In this document: piece after piece, positions 39,360-48,110 of the stretch
Position numbering within the stretch: position 1 is the stretch's first letter
Layout of the letters: every line of letters begins with the position of its first letter
Notes under the pieces: generated by a model
Seen by the model: the letters and a program-made list of their open reading frames with translations, nothing else
Told to the model about the DNA's origin: nothing
The model's database searches: none
DNA from: an uncultured Erwinia sp.
GTDB lineage: Bacteria > Pseudomonadota > Gammaproteobacteria > Enterobacterales > Enterobacteriaceae
Length of the DNA stretch: 64,000 nucleotides
Direction of reading: 5' to 3'
NCBI GenBank assembly: GCA_913775305.1
Contig: CAJYIY010000082.1
Span: forward strand, 1 to 64,000
Position numbers and translations under genes: made by a program

Positions 39360-39830
39360 CGTAGCCGTGTCATTCAATGAGTGCGTGACCACCGCGAATA
39401 ACGCCGTTCCTTCGTTAGCGTAAAATCCCCGTCAAGATGTTTCACCACTTTCCGAGAAAGCGGCTCTGTAGGTGCAAACCGAGGGAGCATGCGCATAACG
39501 AATATCCGAAATTTTCCTTCAACATCCGCAATGACCATCGAACCATCAACCGGCTGCTATCAACAATCAGCAATGAATCCGTCATGATGCCTATTTGTGA
39601 ATAGCCAGAACAGGACTTAATCAGGTATGTCTCAGCCGGGCGCTGGATGCAAAGCTTATCAAGAGAAATCCGTTTCTCTGCATAGTCTGGTACGGGTGAT
39701 GGCAATCCCATAACGCCCCTAATAAACTGTGTTTATATACAGCACTATTAATCAAGCAGGGAAAATGACCAACCGGTGTTCTGGGGGGAGTATTGTCAGG
39801 ATGATGATCTTGCGAAAAATTTTTCCACAC
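39360..39830 (-). mobile_element. Possible IS5-family transposase debris
   Basis: On the minus strand 'FIRGVMGLPSPVPDYAEKR' (near 39655-39720) and 'DSLLIVDSSRLMV' (near 39550-39590) resemble the IS5-family 'MGLPLPVPDYxxLxRR' and 'HLVVDSTGLKV' blocks, but the intervening sequence is scrambled and short. A second frame further along (about 39365-39545) reads 'FRIFVMRMLPRFAPTEPLS' then 'RKVVKHLDGDFTL', which I do not recognise. No inverted repeats were identified. Treat as decayed insertion material between integrase and gtrA. Confidence 0.35.
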
Positions 39831-39903
39831 TAAGCTTTACGAATTCTTGCCATTGTCACGACAGATGGTAGGATCCACCCACTTCAATATTTAAGATAAT
39901 TCA

Positions 39904-40263
39904 ATGTATAAACTATTCGCCCGATATGCTTCTGTGGGAGTCATTAATACGGCTATCCACTGGATAGTTTTCCTGTTTATTCACTGGCTTTGCGATAATC
40001 AGGCTATATCGAACATGTTCGCTTTTTTAGTGGCCGTCACATTCTCATTCTTCGCCAATGCTCGCTTCACATTTAAGGGTGAAGTGACGTCAGGTCGCTA
40101 CATGATTTATCTTGCGTTTATGGGGGCAATGGCTGCTAGCGTGGGTCAAATGAGTGACAGCCTGGAGCTGCCCTCTATCGTCACCCTGGTGACATTTTCT
40201 GTGATAAGTCTGGTAATGGGCTTCTTCTATTCGAAATACATCGTATTCAGGGAGAGAAAATGA
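39904..40263 (+). CDS. gtrA: GtrA-family bactoprenol-linked glucose flippase
   Basis: Small membrane protein, 119 residues with four helices (about 10-30, 38-55, 70-88 and 95-112). It is thought to flip undecaprenyl-phosphate-glucose across the inner membrane for O-antigen modification. Family landmark '[19 protein letters not shown]' at residues 4-22; the C-terminus '[14 protein letters not shown]' ends in the basic tail typical of GtrA. Overlaps gtrB by 4 bp (ATGA). Confidence 0.9.
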   Translation: MYKLFARYASVGVINTAIHWIVFLFIHWLCDNQAISNMFAFLVAVTFSFFANARFTFKGEVTSGRYMIYLAFMGAMAASVGQMSDSLELPSIVTLVTFSVISLVMGFFYSKYIVFRERK

Positions 40264-41171
40264 AAATTTCACTTGTTGTTCCGGTCTTCAATGAAGAAGA
40301 CGCAATTCCGATTTTCTACCAGGCGGTGCGCAGTGAACTCGCGAAATATGAAGTAGAGATCGTCTTTGTTAATGACGGCAGCTCAGATAGTACTGAGGCT
40401 GTTATTAATTCGCTGGCAGTATCTGATGGGCTCGTAAAGCCAATTTCATTTACGCGCAACTTTGGAAAGGAGCCAGCTCTGTTCGCCGGACTTGAGCATG
40501 CAACTGGCGATGCCGTAATTCCGATAGATGTCGACTTGCAGGACCCCATCAGCGTGGTCCCACAGCTCATAGAAAAGTGGCAGGAAGGGGCTGACGTGGT
40601 TCTTGCAAAACGGAGTGACCGTTCTTCTGACAGCCACTTAAAGCGAAAGAGTGCCGAGTGGTTCTACCGTCTGCACAACAAAATAAGCACACCTAAAATC
40701 GAAGATAACGTGGGTGACTTCCGCCTGATGTCGCGTGCTACTGTTGAGAATATCAAGCTGCTGCCAGAACGAAACCTTTTCATGAAAGGTATCCTTGGAT
40801 GGGTGGGTGGCCGGGTTGAGGTTGTCGAATACGCCAGAGCAGAGCGTGTGGCCGGAGCAAGTAAGTTCAACGGCTGGAAACTGTGGAACCTGGCGCTGGA
40901 GGGTATTACAAGTTTTTCAACATTTCCCCTGCGCATCTGGACGTATATTGGCTTTTTTGTGGCCGCCTTATCATTCCTCTATGGCGTCTGGATGATTATT
41001 GACAAAGTCATTTGGGGGAATCCCGTAGCAGGATATCCATCAATTCTGGTTTCGATACTATTCCTTGGTGGCATTCAGCTTATCGGGATTGGTGTACTGG
41101 GTGAGTACATTGGGCGTATTTATATTGAGTCGAAAAATCGACCTAGATATATCATTAAAGGTAAAAAATGA
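40260..41171 (+). CDS. gtrB: GtrB bactoprenol glucosyltransferase
   Basis: GT2-family enzyme that transfers glucose from UDP-glucose to undecaprenyl phosphate, 303 residues. '[17 protein letters not shown]' at residues 4-20 opens the nucleotide-binding fold; the metal-binding DxD is '[11 protein letters not shown]' near 90, and '[16 protein letters not shown]' near 150 holds a conserved block. Two C-terminal helices (about 225-250 and 262-285). Second gene of the three-gene gtr operon. Confidence 0.93.
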   Translation: MKISLVVPVFNEEDAIPIFYQAVRSELAKYEVEIVFVNDGSSDSTEAVINSLAVSDGLVKPISFTRNFGKEPALFAGLEHATGDAVIPIDVDLQDPISVVPQLIEKWQEGADVVLAKRSDRSSDSHLKRKSAEWFYRLHNKISTPKIEDNVGDFRLMSRATVENIKLLPERNLFMKGILGWVGGRVEVVEYARAERVAGASKFNGWKLWNLALEGITSFSTFPLRIWTYIGFFVAALSFLYGVWMIIDKVIWGNPVAGYPSILVSILFLGGIQLIGIGVLGEYIGRIYIESKNRPRYIIKGKK

Positions 41172-42637
41172 ATAAAAAAGTTAGCAACAGGGAGATTACG
41201 GGCTTTGTGCCTTTTTTCATCGCAATGATGATTCTGGCTTTGCCAATAGTTATTGCAAATCAGTATTATATTGATGATATGGGAAGAGCTATGCGAGGCT
41301 TCACGGGGTGGGCCGTCGATGGCAGGCCTCTTGCAGAAGCAATCATGCGAATCTCAGTTATGAATTTAAAGATGGTGGATATATTTCCACTGCCTCTTTT
41401 AGCTGGATGTGCATTTGCAGCATATTCGATGCAAGCATTTCAGAAAAAATATCTCAAACCTGGCTTTCTGGCAATGCTAGTTCCCTTAAGCTTGTTGGTA
41501 GCCCCATCTACGCCAGAAATACTCTCTTACCGTTTCGATAGTCTAACTATGCTGATATCGATATTTCTACCTCTGCTTTTAATATCAAAGTCCACCAGCA
41601 GAATATGGGTGGATTTTCTAGCAGGAACAGTAGTAAGCATGTCGATACTGAGCATATATCAACCGTCTATAAACATTTTTGTAGTATGTGTCATTGCTGA
41701 ATTTATTCTTAACCTTAACAACAATAAAAAATTATCCAACTGTTTTTTTCAAGCCACTTCCAGAACTATTCAACTTACCGTTGGGACCATCATATATATG
41801 GGAATAATACTCCCTTGTACATTCTCTGGCGTGCATAGCAATAGTCACCCGGGAATTACAACTGGGGGAATTACTGAGAGGATAAAAAATAATGCAATTG
41901 ATTATTATAGCTTCCTTGACTTGAATTTTTTCTCAGGAAAAGAGTGGATTTTCTTTTCTATTTGCTTCCTTGTGATATTTTTATGCATAGCAATACATGC
42001 ATTTAATTTAATAAAAAAAAGTGAAAAGACTTCTCTTTTTATTCTTGCCTTCTTCATACCACTAATAGCCTGTATGTTTTCCATAGGAACGCTACTTACG
42101 CTTGATAAGTCCATTGTGCATTTCTCCAGACTTTACATTGGGGTTGGTGGCTTAACTTTTTTAACTGCATTATGCTTTAACATCCTAAGCTCGAAAATAA
42201 ATTTCTATAATTTATCCATGATAATTTCCATCCCATTAATTTATATTGTTATTTACACTTACTCATTTGGAGCAGCATCTAAGGCTCAGTGGGATTACAC
42301 AACCATGCTGATGAGGGATATAAAAACATCCAGTAGGGATATGAAGTTTGACTACTTTGTTTTTAATGGCCCGTATGCTAAATCTCCAATTCTCGTCAAC
42401 TCTGAAAATAGATATCCTATTTTCAAATTTAATATACCAAACTATTTTTATAACTGGGTATGGCCCTATAAAAGATTCGAGCTTGAGGGGATGAACCTGT
42501 ATCAGCCACCATCTAAAGAATTACGGATGAAGGCAATTGACAAAAAATGCGAAACAAAACACCGTATTAATGGCAGGTTATATGATTTATATTTATTTGA
42601 AAATGTATTAGTTATAGATTTTGCCAAATCTTGCTAA
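41168..42637 (+). CDS. O-antigen glucosyltransferase (serotype-specific Gtr, GtrII-like)
   Basis: Serotype-determining membrane enzyme that would move glucose from the lipid carrier onto the O-antigen in the periplasm. 489 residues, strongly hydrophobic, about 10-11 helices, with the N-terminal pattern '[19 protein letters not shown]' (residues 29-47), where the D-D pair after the first helix is typical of the glucosyltransferase II family. Third genes of gtr clusters are highly variable, so a function on a specific O-unit cannot be predicted. The gene is distinctly AT-rich relative to the backbone, a sign of transfer. Overlaps gtrB by 4 bp. Confidence 0.82.
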   Translation: MNKKVSNREITGFVPFFIAMMILALPIVIANQYYIDDMGRAMRGFTGWAVDGRPLAEAIMRISVMNLKMVDIFPLPLLAGCAFAAYSMQAFQKKYLKPGFLAMLVPLSLLVAPSTPEILSYRFDSLTMLISIFLPLLLISKSTSRIWVDFLAGTVVSMSILSIYQPSINIFVVCVIAEFILNLNNNKKLSNCFFQATSRTIQLTVGTIIYMGIILPCTFSGVHSNSHPGITTGGITERIKNNAIDYYSFLDLNFFSGKEWIFFSICFLVIFLCIAIHAFNLIKKSEKTSLFILAFFIPLIACMFSIGTLLTLDKSIVHFSRLYIGVGGLTFLTALCFNILSSKINFYNLSMIISIPLIYIVIYTYSFGAASKAQWDYTTMLMRDIKTSSRDMKFDYFVFNGPYAKSPILVNSENRYPIFKFNIPNYFYNWVWPYKRFELEGMNLYQPPSKELRMKAIDKKCETKHRINGRLYDLYLFENVLVIDFAKSC

Positions 42638-42640
42638 AAA

Positions 42641-42665
42641 AAGGGCTCCTTACGGAGCCTTTTTC
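42641..42665 (+). terminator. Terminator of the gtr operon
   Basis: Stem GGCTCC / GGAGCC with loop TTAC, preceded by an A-run and followed by TTTTT, starting just after the glucosyltransferase stop. Confidence 0.85.
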
Positions 42666-42667
42666 TC

Positions 42668-43082
42668 TAACTGGTGTAAAATTTAATCACCACCCTTTTT
42701 ACTATATTACCCTCACCCAAGAGCCAGATGTTTGTACAGGTGTAAACAATGCTAGCCCTGTAATATTATCTGACTTGATAATGCCTGACTCCAGCATTTC
42801 TCACCATCGCAGAATAATCAGTATAAACAGAAAAAGACCAGCCCGGGAAAAATATGTTGCCACAGTTAACAATATTGCGTTAGCGATATGATATTCAATT
42901 GCTATTGCAGCTCCGCTGACTTTGGAATTGATAATCTGTAATTATTGCTGTGCTGAGAAAATCCACCTGCAGACCCATAACCATAACCCTAAGAAACCAC
43001 CTGTCCCCCCATCCTAAAAGTTCATTATTTTAAATCAAAATTTTTAGATAATACTGCACCAGTAATAATTCCTGAACTTATC
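42668..43082. other. Low-GC spacer with a possible decayed minus-strand coding remnant
   Basis: No intact gene. On the minus strand (about 42690-42895) the frame 'NAILLTVATYFSRAGLFLFI' runs on to 'LRW', a stop, then 'EMLESGIIKSDNITGLALFT' and 'PVQTSGSWVRVI'. This looks protein-like (one membrane segment) but I do not recognise the family. It may be phage debris. Confidence 0.25.
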
Positions 43083-43710
43083 TGACCTGCCGTCAGAATT
43101 AGATACAACGCTCAGTGAGTAGTGCCTGTTTGATTACCTTCTAATTTTCTTTTTCTCCAGTCCGCTGCAAATTTAAATGGTATCTGATAATTCTGCGACG
43201 AATGTTGACAACACTCGCTATAATTCTGACGCCATGCACGGATGATATCCCCGGCATGGCCCCCCCTTGTTCGTTCAGGCATTCATCGCGAAAGCGTCCG
43301 TTAAAACTCTCAATAAATCCATTCTGCGTCGGCTTGCCAGGCTGGATAAGTCGCAGCTCCACGCCATGCTTAAAGACCCAATGATCGATCGCACGGCAGG
43401 TAAAATCCGGCCCCTGATCAGTTCTTATCCCCGCCGGATGCTTCTTGAGTCTGGCAATCTCTTCCTCAAGCAACTTCAGGCGATTACCTCAGGCACCTCC
43501 ACACTGCCATACTTCTTAAGCCATATGTAAAATCTGGCATCAGAAATGGCGTGCTTACGGCAGAGAGCATGGGCCGAAACTCCGGCTTCGGCCTCCCGGA
43601 GGATATTGATGATCTGTTCGTCGGAAAACGCTTCTTCGTGGGAATGTCCTCATGTTGCTAATGAAGGCATTACTAACATCACGGTGTGTTAATCAACGAG
43701 GAGCAAGTCA
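43083..43710 (-). mobile_element. IS3-family insertion sequence remnant (orfA and orfB fragments)
   Basis: Minus-strand orfA piece: 'EAFSDEQIINILREAEAGVS' then 'AHALCRKHAISDARFYIWLK' is the helix-turn-helix transposase N-terminus (about 43500-43640). It runs, after a stop, into an orfB C-terminal fragment at 43141-43473 with '[18 protein letters not shown]' and '[20 protein letters not shown]' then '[13 protein letters not shown]', including the last catalytic Glu. The front of orfB, with the first catalytic Asp, is deleted, and a frameshift after '[10 protein letters not shown]' moves the tail ('[20 protein letters not shown]') to another frame. Imperfect ends TGACCTGC (43083) and its inverse near 43710 may be the terminal repeats. 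Confidence 0.72.
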
Positions 43711-43773
43711 AGCATAATATCCATGTTAAATATTGCCACCATCAAAAAAAACCACCTGAGTGGGCTATCAATA

Positions 43774-44112
43774 TTACTTTTGCTGTTCTGATATGCTTCT
43801 TTTGACCATTTTCTTTGCGAACTCCAGGTCACTTATATTTGGGTCAACTTTCCTTTGACACTCATTAAATCCCTTAAGTGGACGAGTGTCATCGCTAACT
43901 GGCTCACTCGATTGCCCTAAAGCTTGTAAACGCGTCCTTTCAGACTCATCAAGAGCCAGATGTGTAGCATCAACAATGCAAACTGTGTGCTGAATGTCAA
44001 CCTTGGTAGTCCACTTCACATACCCCAAATAGGTAGCTCCAGCACCCAAAACGAAAGCAATAATTAATTTAAATAAACTCACATTTTTATCCTTCAACAG
44101 TGCAACTAGCAT
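43774..44112 (-). CDS. Hypothetical single-span membrane protein
   Basis: 112 residues. One hydrophobic segment at about residues 12-31 ('LFKLIIAFVLGAGATYLGYV') followed by a hydrophilic Cys-containing domain (CIVDATHLALDESERTRL, two Cys). I do not recognise the family; small anchored proteins like this are common on prophages, and the neighbours are mobile debris. Start uncertain; an ATG at 44112 or a later codon is possible. Low-GC like its surroundings. Confidence 0.5.
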   Translation of the reverse strand: MLVALLKDKNVSLFKLIIAFVLGAGATYLGYVKWTTKVDIQHTVCIVDATHLALDESERTRLQALGQSSEPVSDDTRPLKGFNECQRKVDPNISDLEFAKKMVKRSISEQQK

Positions 44113-44258
44113 TCCAGAGTGAGGAGGATTTTAGCACGTATTTTTTGTTTAGGTCAGGTTAAACCATAAGTACTGTTCATCTATCAGGGTATTAACGTTT
44201 AAATATGCAGTAAATTGGCGGCGGAATTTTCCGTTTGTCAAAGCAAAAGGGAATTAAA

Positions 44259-44297
44259 ATGAAAAAACTCGCAGCAATGATGCTAATTACGGTTTGA
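44259..44297 (+). pseudogene. Signal-peptide stub
   Basis: Good ribosome site (AAAAGGGAATTAAA) followed by ATG and 'MKKLAAMMLITV' then TGA at 44295. It looks like the beginning of an exported small protein that was cut off. Downstream on the minus strand (44396-about 44530) a fragment 'FTTPDSDNPNGYELTVPSGE' then 'VVEIAVGIACKESSLEEV' ends at a stop; it is an unrecognised protein C-terminus. Confidence 0.35.
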
Positions 44298-44489
44298 AGA
44301 TTACTCTGCGGTCTCTACTAACTAGAGATGACAATTGTCTTTTGATTGTAGAAATTTTTTGCATCATAAACTCTTGACCATTGGCAAAGCCAAGCCTAAA
44401 CCTCTTCCAAGGAAGATTCCTTGCATGCTATTCCAACCGCGATCTCGACAACTTCTCCACTTGGGACAGTTAGCTCATAACCATTAGGA

Positions 44490-44780
44490 TTGTCTGAATC
44501 TGGAGTTGTAAAGCGTTTCAGCAAAAACGCTGACGACGCTGGCGAATACTGTGTGGCTTACATTCTTTCCCGGCAGGAAATCAGTGCATCTCCCACTACA
44601 AGCGGCTTAAGCGCAGTAGATATCATTGCCAATATCGACGGCTCACTAAGCATCAGCATTCAGGTCAAAGGGCCAGCATTTTTAGTGGGGAAACGGGTTC
44701 GCACTGCTCGTGATGTAGAGATTAAAAGAGGGTCAGATACCCATAAATCAAAAACCCGCCTGACGGCGGGTTATCAATAA
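44490..44780 (+). pseudogene. Truncated PD-(D/E)XK endonuclease-like fragment
   Basis: 'DAGEYCVAYILSRQEISAS' followed by 'GLSAVDIIANIDGSLSISIQ' and 'VKG' has the spacing of a PD-(D/E)XK nuclease core: Glu after 'DAG', Asp in 'VDI', then Q-x-K in 'IQVK'. Only about 65 residues of this domain remain; the frame then runs through a terminator hairpin ('KSKTRLTAGYQ'), which is not coding in origin, and the start is a TTG. It is therefore a fragment rather than a working gene. Confidence 0.5.
44748..44772 (-). terminator. Terminator of the small lipoprotein gene (minus strand)
   Basis: Minus strand reads AACCCGCC GTCA GGCGGGTT followed by TTT: 8-bp stem, T-tract after it, about 27 bp beyond the lipoprotein stop. 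Confidence 0.8.
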
Positions 44781-44798
44781 CTACATCATTCTGATTAA

Positions 44799-45155
44799 TT
44801 AAGCGTGATTTTCACACCCGGGCAGACTGCGATCGATAATCAGGTTGCCCTCTGCACGCACGCCGATTTTACCGAACAGAAATGCATGATTCAGTTGAGT
44901 GATAACAACGTTACTCAAACCAACTGCACACTGATCTTTCTCAATCGCACGGTCAATAGCCGTTTTGATGTTTGGGAAACCTGTAGGGAAAATGATTACC
45001 GGATAGGAATCCTCGGCTGTAACACGAGGACCTGTAACAAATTTATTGCCATTAATGTTGTAATTTTTAGTGCTACCCACAGTGAGGTCAGCGACGCGGA
45101 TGGAACAACCAGACAGCAACAGTGCACCCAAAGCTACAGCCAAAACTTTTTTCAT
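44799..45155 (-). CDS. Phage-associated small lipoprotein
   Basis: 118-residue predicted lipoprotein: 'MKKVLAVALGALLLSGCSIR', lipobox LSGC with Cys17. The mature part 'ADLTVGSTKNYNINGNKFVT' and 'AIDRAIEKDQCAVGLSNVVI' recall a lipoprotein family found on enterobacterial prophages; function unknown. Intact, with its own promoter space (45156-45300) and terminator. AAAGGAAAT precedes the ATG. Confidence 0.7.
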   Translation of the reverse strand: MKKVLAVALGALLLSGCSIRVADLTVGSTKNYNINGNKFVTGPRVTAEDSYPVIIFPTGFPNIKTAIDRAIEKDQCAVGLSNVVITQLNHAFLFGKIGVRAEGNLIIDRSLPGCENHA

Positions 45156-45971
45156 TTATCAATTTCCTTTTATTGCAATCTGAAACACCTTAACACAAAA
45201 AATTTACAAAATTCAAAAATGATCCGTAGAAACATAACCCCCCCTTCACATTGATTAATTATCAGACAATGGTGTTTCAAACTGACAGTTAGTGTGCATT
45301 CTTAACGCACCCGCGCGTAAAGAATTCATCCTCACCGGATCATGTTACTCACACCAGTAGTGTTTTACTTAATCTGCCCTGCTGAGCGGATATGATCTGT
45401 TCATCTCAAAACAATTAATTGTCCGAATGAAAAGTCAAAATCAGCGCAGCGGTTAAAACGAATCCGCTCAACTGGCCCCTGACTGGGATTATATTCTATG
45501 CAGCGCACTTCACCGCCCGTCATGCCCAAGGCGTCCGGAAGTGCTTTTCAGGTCGTCGTTAACCCTATAAACAGTGAGTCAATGTTTCTGCCTGCGGCTG
45601 AAAACGTCATTTATGTGGCATGCGCTAATCTGTTTCCCCGATGCTCATCCGGCCTTCCCCCTCGCTTGTCGCGCAGCGCATTGCTTCGGCGCATCACTTG
45701 ATGTCTGCCGCACGGCTAACGTCGGCCAGAGATCTTCTCCCCTGCCCAGACTAGGTTAAACGGGTAACATCAGTTCATTACGGATGATCGATACGCCAGC
45801 AATAAGACGTGAAGTGATTACATTTATCCCGAGCCGATCGGGTTAAAAAACAGAACGACCTGAGACACCCGAGCACCACAATACATCACCAAAGCTTAAC
45901 TATTGACAGGGTATACAAAACTGCCTTTCTGGTGTGAGACTGGTCACAGTTTTTCAACCAGGTATCCACTT
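45156..45971. other. Gene-poor junction between the island and the dehydrogenase operon
   Basis: About 815 bp. AT-rich near 45160-45420, then GC-richer. I see no credible gene; small open frames around 45500-45760 lack homology and ribosome sites. A TTGACA (45903-45908) lies upstream of the dehydrogenase operon, followed by a perfect CRP half-site pair. This may contain the right end of the argW island, but no attR copy of argW was found. Confidence 0.45.
45933..45948. promoter_or_regulatory. Putative CRP site of the dehydrogenase operon
   Basis: TGTGAGACTGGTCACA has both CRP core half-sites (TGTGA, N6, TCACA) perfect. It ends only 23 bp before the first start codon and 24 bp after the TTGACA, so if that box is the -35 the site covers the start point and would suggest repression or an unusual arrangement. 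Confidence 0.6.
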
Positions 45972-46490
45972 ATGTTTACTCGCAGGAAGCTCATTTTTTC
46001 CGGTGCGGCGCTGATGGGCATGGCGGTGCTGAATCCGTTGCTATCCCGCGCCGCCACGCTTGCCGCCAGCAGCGACAGCCATCTCTTCTACCAGATTTCC
46101 CTGCTGTTAACCGGACGCGCTCGCCTCAGCCCGCTGGTAGCAGAGCGTGCCCTGCACGCGCTGGCGGCAGAAAGCGACCAGTTCGTTGCACGTTTGCGTC
46201 AGTTAACCGCTGCACTTCACTCTGCCGATATAACCAGTGCCGATCGACTTAACGGACATAAGCTGATGCAGGGGGTCAGTGGCGACACCATCAAAGCCAT
46301 CCTCTCTGCATGGTATCTTGGCTATACCGGCACTCCGGTACCGCTGCGTGCCGTCGACAGCACCCGCTTTATAACCTACACCGACGCGCTGATGTATGCC
46401 CCGACGCGGGATGCCACCGTCATCCCCTCTTATTCCCGGGGGCAGACTAATTACTGGATCCAGCCACCGGAAACCCTAAAAAAAGATTAA
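45972..46490 (+). CDS. Small subunit of a membrane FAD-dependent sugar/sugar-acid dehydrogenase
   Basis: 172-residue gamma subunit of the gluconate-2-dehydrogenase / sorbitol-dehydrogenase (FAD-SLDH) type, needed to export and hold the catalytic subunit. The ATG at 45972 starts a twin-arginine-like signal: 'MFTRRKLIFSGAALMGMAVL' then 'LSRAA'. The rest includes 'WYLGYTGTPVPLRAVDSTR' and 'YTDALMYAPTRDATVIPSYS', which match the family C-terminus. First gene of a three-gene operon, 27 bp before the large subunit. Confidence 0.83.
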   Translation: MFTRRKLIFSGAALMGMAVLNPLLSRAATLAASSDSHLFYQISLLLTGRARLSPLVAERALHALAAESDQFVARLRQLTAALHSADITSADRLNGHKLMQGVSGDTIKAILSAWYLGYTGTPVPLRAVDSTRFITYTDALMYAPTRDATVIPSYSRGQTNYWIQPPETLKKD

Positions 46491-46517
46491 CTCTTTTTCT
46501 TAACTGTGAGCACGACT

Positions 46518-48110
46518 ATGAGCCAGCAATACGATGCGGATGTGCTTGTCATCGGTTCAGGTGCGCTGGGCAGCAATGCCGCCACCACGCTTGCCCGAAT
46601 GGGCAAATCGGTGATTATTCTCGAAGCCGGAGTGAAGATCCCCCGGTGGAAAATCGTGGAAAACTTTCGTAATTCGCCGAAAAAAGGCAATTACAACTCG
46701 CCTTACCCGAATGAGCCGTGGGCGCATCACTCCTACGACGAGCAGTATATTGAAAACAGCGGTTCATTCGACTTCCGACCGGGCATGCTGAAGCTGGTAG
46801 GGGGAACCACCTGGCACTGGGCCTCGGCCTGCTGGCGCTATCTGCCCAATGACATGAAGCTGAATAGTCTGTACGGCGTGGGGCGTGACTGGCCGATAGA
46901 GTACAGCGATCTGGAGCCCTATTATCAGAAGGCCGAAGAGGCGCTGGGCGTCTGCGGTAGCGACAGTGACGATCAGAGCGGACAGGGCGGCAGCCACTTC
47001 CCGCCGCGCTCGAAGCCCTATCCGATGGAGCCGGAAGGCGAAACTTACCTCTTTCAGCGTTTGAAAAGACGTCTCGGCCCGGCCGGGTTTCGCTTTATTC
47101 ACGAACCTAACGGCCGCGCTACCCGCCCTTATGATGGCCGCCCGGCGTGCAGTGGTAATAACAACTGTATGCCGGTGTGCCCGATTGGCGCCATGTACAG
47201 CGGCGATAAACACGCTCAGCACGCAGAAGATGCAGGGGCGCGCCTGCTGACCGATGCCACCGCGTGGAAGCTGGAAACCGGCCTCCACGGTAAGATCGTT
47301 GCGGTGCACGTGCGCAGCTCAAAAGGGATCGATACGCGCCTGACGGCGAAATATTTCATTGTTGCCGCACACGGTCTGGAAACGCCGAAGCTGCTGCTGC
47401 TGTCCGATGTGGCTAACAGTTCCGATCAGGTCGGACGCAACCTGATGGATCATACCGGCATGGGGCTGCAGTTCCTCGCTGATGAACCGCTGTGGCCGGG
47501 GCGCGGTGCCGTGCAGCAGGGCGGAATTTTCAACTACCGCGACGGCGAGTTTCGCAAAGACCATGCTGCGATCAAGCACACCACGTCTAACCAGGTGCCG
47601 AACAGGGCGGTGACCGAGCGGCTGATTGCTCAGGGCCTGACGGGCAAAGCACTCGACGAACAGATCCGTCATCAGGCGGCGCGCTGGGTGGATATCTCAA
47701 CGGTGTTTGAGATGCTGCCGCACGCCACCAACACCGTGCGTCCGAGCGCCACGCGCAGGGATGCGCTCGGTATTCCCATGCTGACAGTACATTACGAGGT
47801 CGATGATTACGTGAAGGCGGGGAAATCCGTGGTTGAGGCCGATTACCGTCGTTTCGTCAGTCTGATGGGAGGCGAAGTGGTGAATGATAATACCGGCTGG
47901 CAAAACCGCGATCATCTGATGGGAACGGTGATTATGGGGTCCAATCCGCGAGATTCCGTGGTCAATCATGAATGCCGCAGCTGGGATCACAGCAATCTGT
48001 TCCTGGCCACGACCGGCGTGATCCCCGCTTCCGGGGTGATCAACCCTACGCTGACCGGCGTGGCGCTGAGTATCCGACTGGCCGAAATCATCGCGAGGGA
48101 AATAGGATGA
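46518..48110 (+). CDS. FAD-dependent GMC-family large subunit (gluconate / 2-ketogluconate dehydrogenase type)
   Basis: Catalytic flavoprotein, 530 residues from the ATG at 46518 (an in-frame GTG lies 12 bp upstream). The dinucleotide-binding start 'VLVIGSGALGSNAATTLAR' is at residues 9-27. 'KLVGGTTWHWASACWRYLP' near 90 and 'CMPVCPIGAMYSGDKHAQHA' near 220 are family landmarks. The active-site region near the C-terminus is 'MGTVIMGSNPRDSVVNHECR' and 'INPTLTGVALSIRLAE'. The length and GSGALG start resemble 2-keto-D-gluconate dehydrogenase more than the longer gluconate dehydrogenase, but sorbitol or other polyol oxidation remains possible. No signal of its own; export presumably with the small subunit. 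Confidence 0.83.
   Translation: MSQQYDADVLVIGSGALGSNAATTLARMGKSVIILEAGVKIPRWKIVENFRNSPKKGNYNSPYPNEPWAHHSYDEQYIENSGSFDFRPGMLKLVGGTTWHWASACWRYLPNDMKLNSLYGVGRDWPIEYSDLEPYYQKAEEALGVCGSDSDDQSGQGGSHFPPRSKPYPMEPEGETYLFQRLKRRLGPAGFRFIHEPNGRATRPYDGRPACSGNNNCMPVCPIGAMYSGDKHAQHAEDAGARLLTDATAWKLETGLHGKIVAVHVRSSKGIDTRLTAKYFIVAAHGLETPKLLLLSDVANSSDQVGRNLMDHTGMGLQFLADEPLWPGRGAVQQGGIFNYRDGEFRKDHAAIKHTTSNQVPNRAVTERLIAQGLTGKALDEQIRHQAARWVDISTVFEMLPHATNTVRPSATRRDALGIPMLTVHYEVDDYVKAGKSVVEADYRRFVSLMGGEVVNDNTGWQNRDHLMGTVIMGSNPRDSVVNHECRSWDHSNLFLATTGVIPASGVINPTLTGVALSIRLAEIIAREIG

Noticed and set aside
42631-42891. 86-codon plus-strand open frame downstream of the glucosyltransferase
   Set aside because: It starts inside the terminator hairpin and has no recognisable pattern; the opposite strand looks more protein-like.
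45498-45759. Short plus-strand open frames before the dehydrogenase operon
   Set aside because: Overlapping frames without ribosome sites, signal or recognised domain; judged noncoding.
38921-45971. attR repeat of the argW 3' end
   Set aside because: I looked for a second copy of the T-arm/acceptor sequence (TTCGATTCCTGCAGGGGA) and found none, so the right boundary cannot be set.
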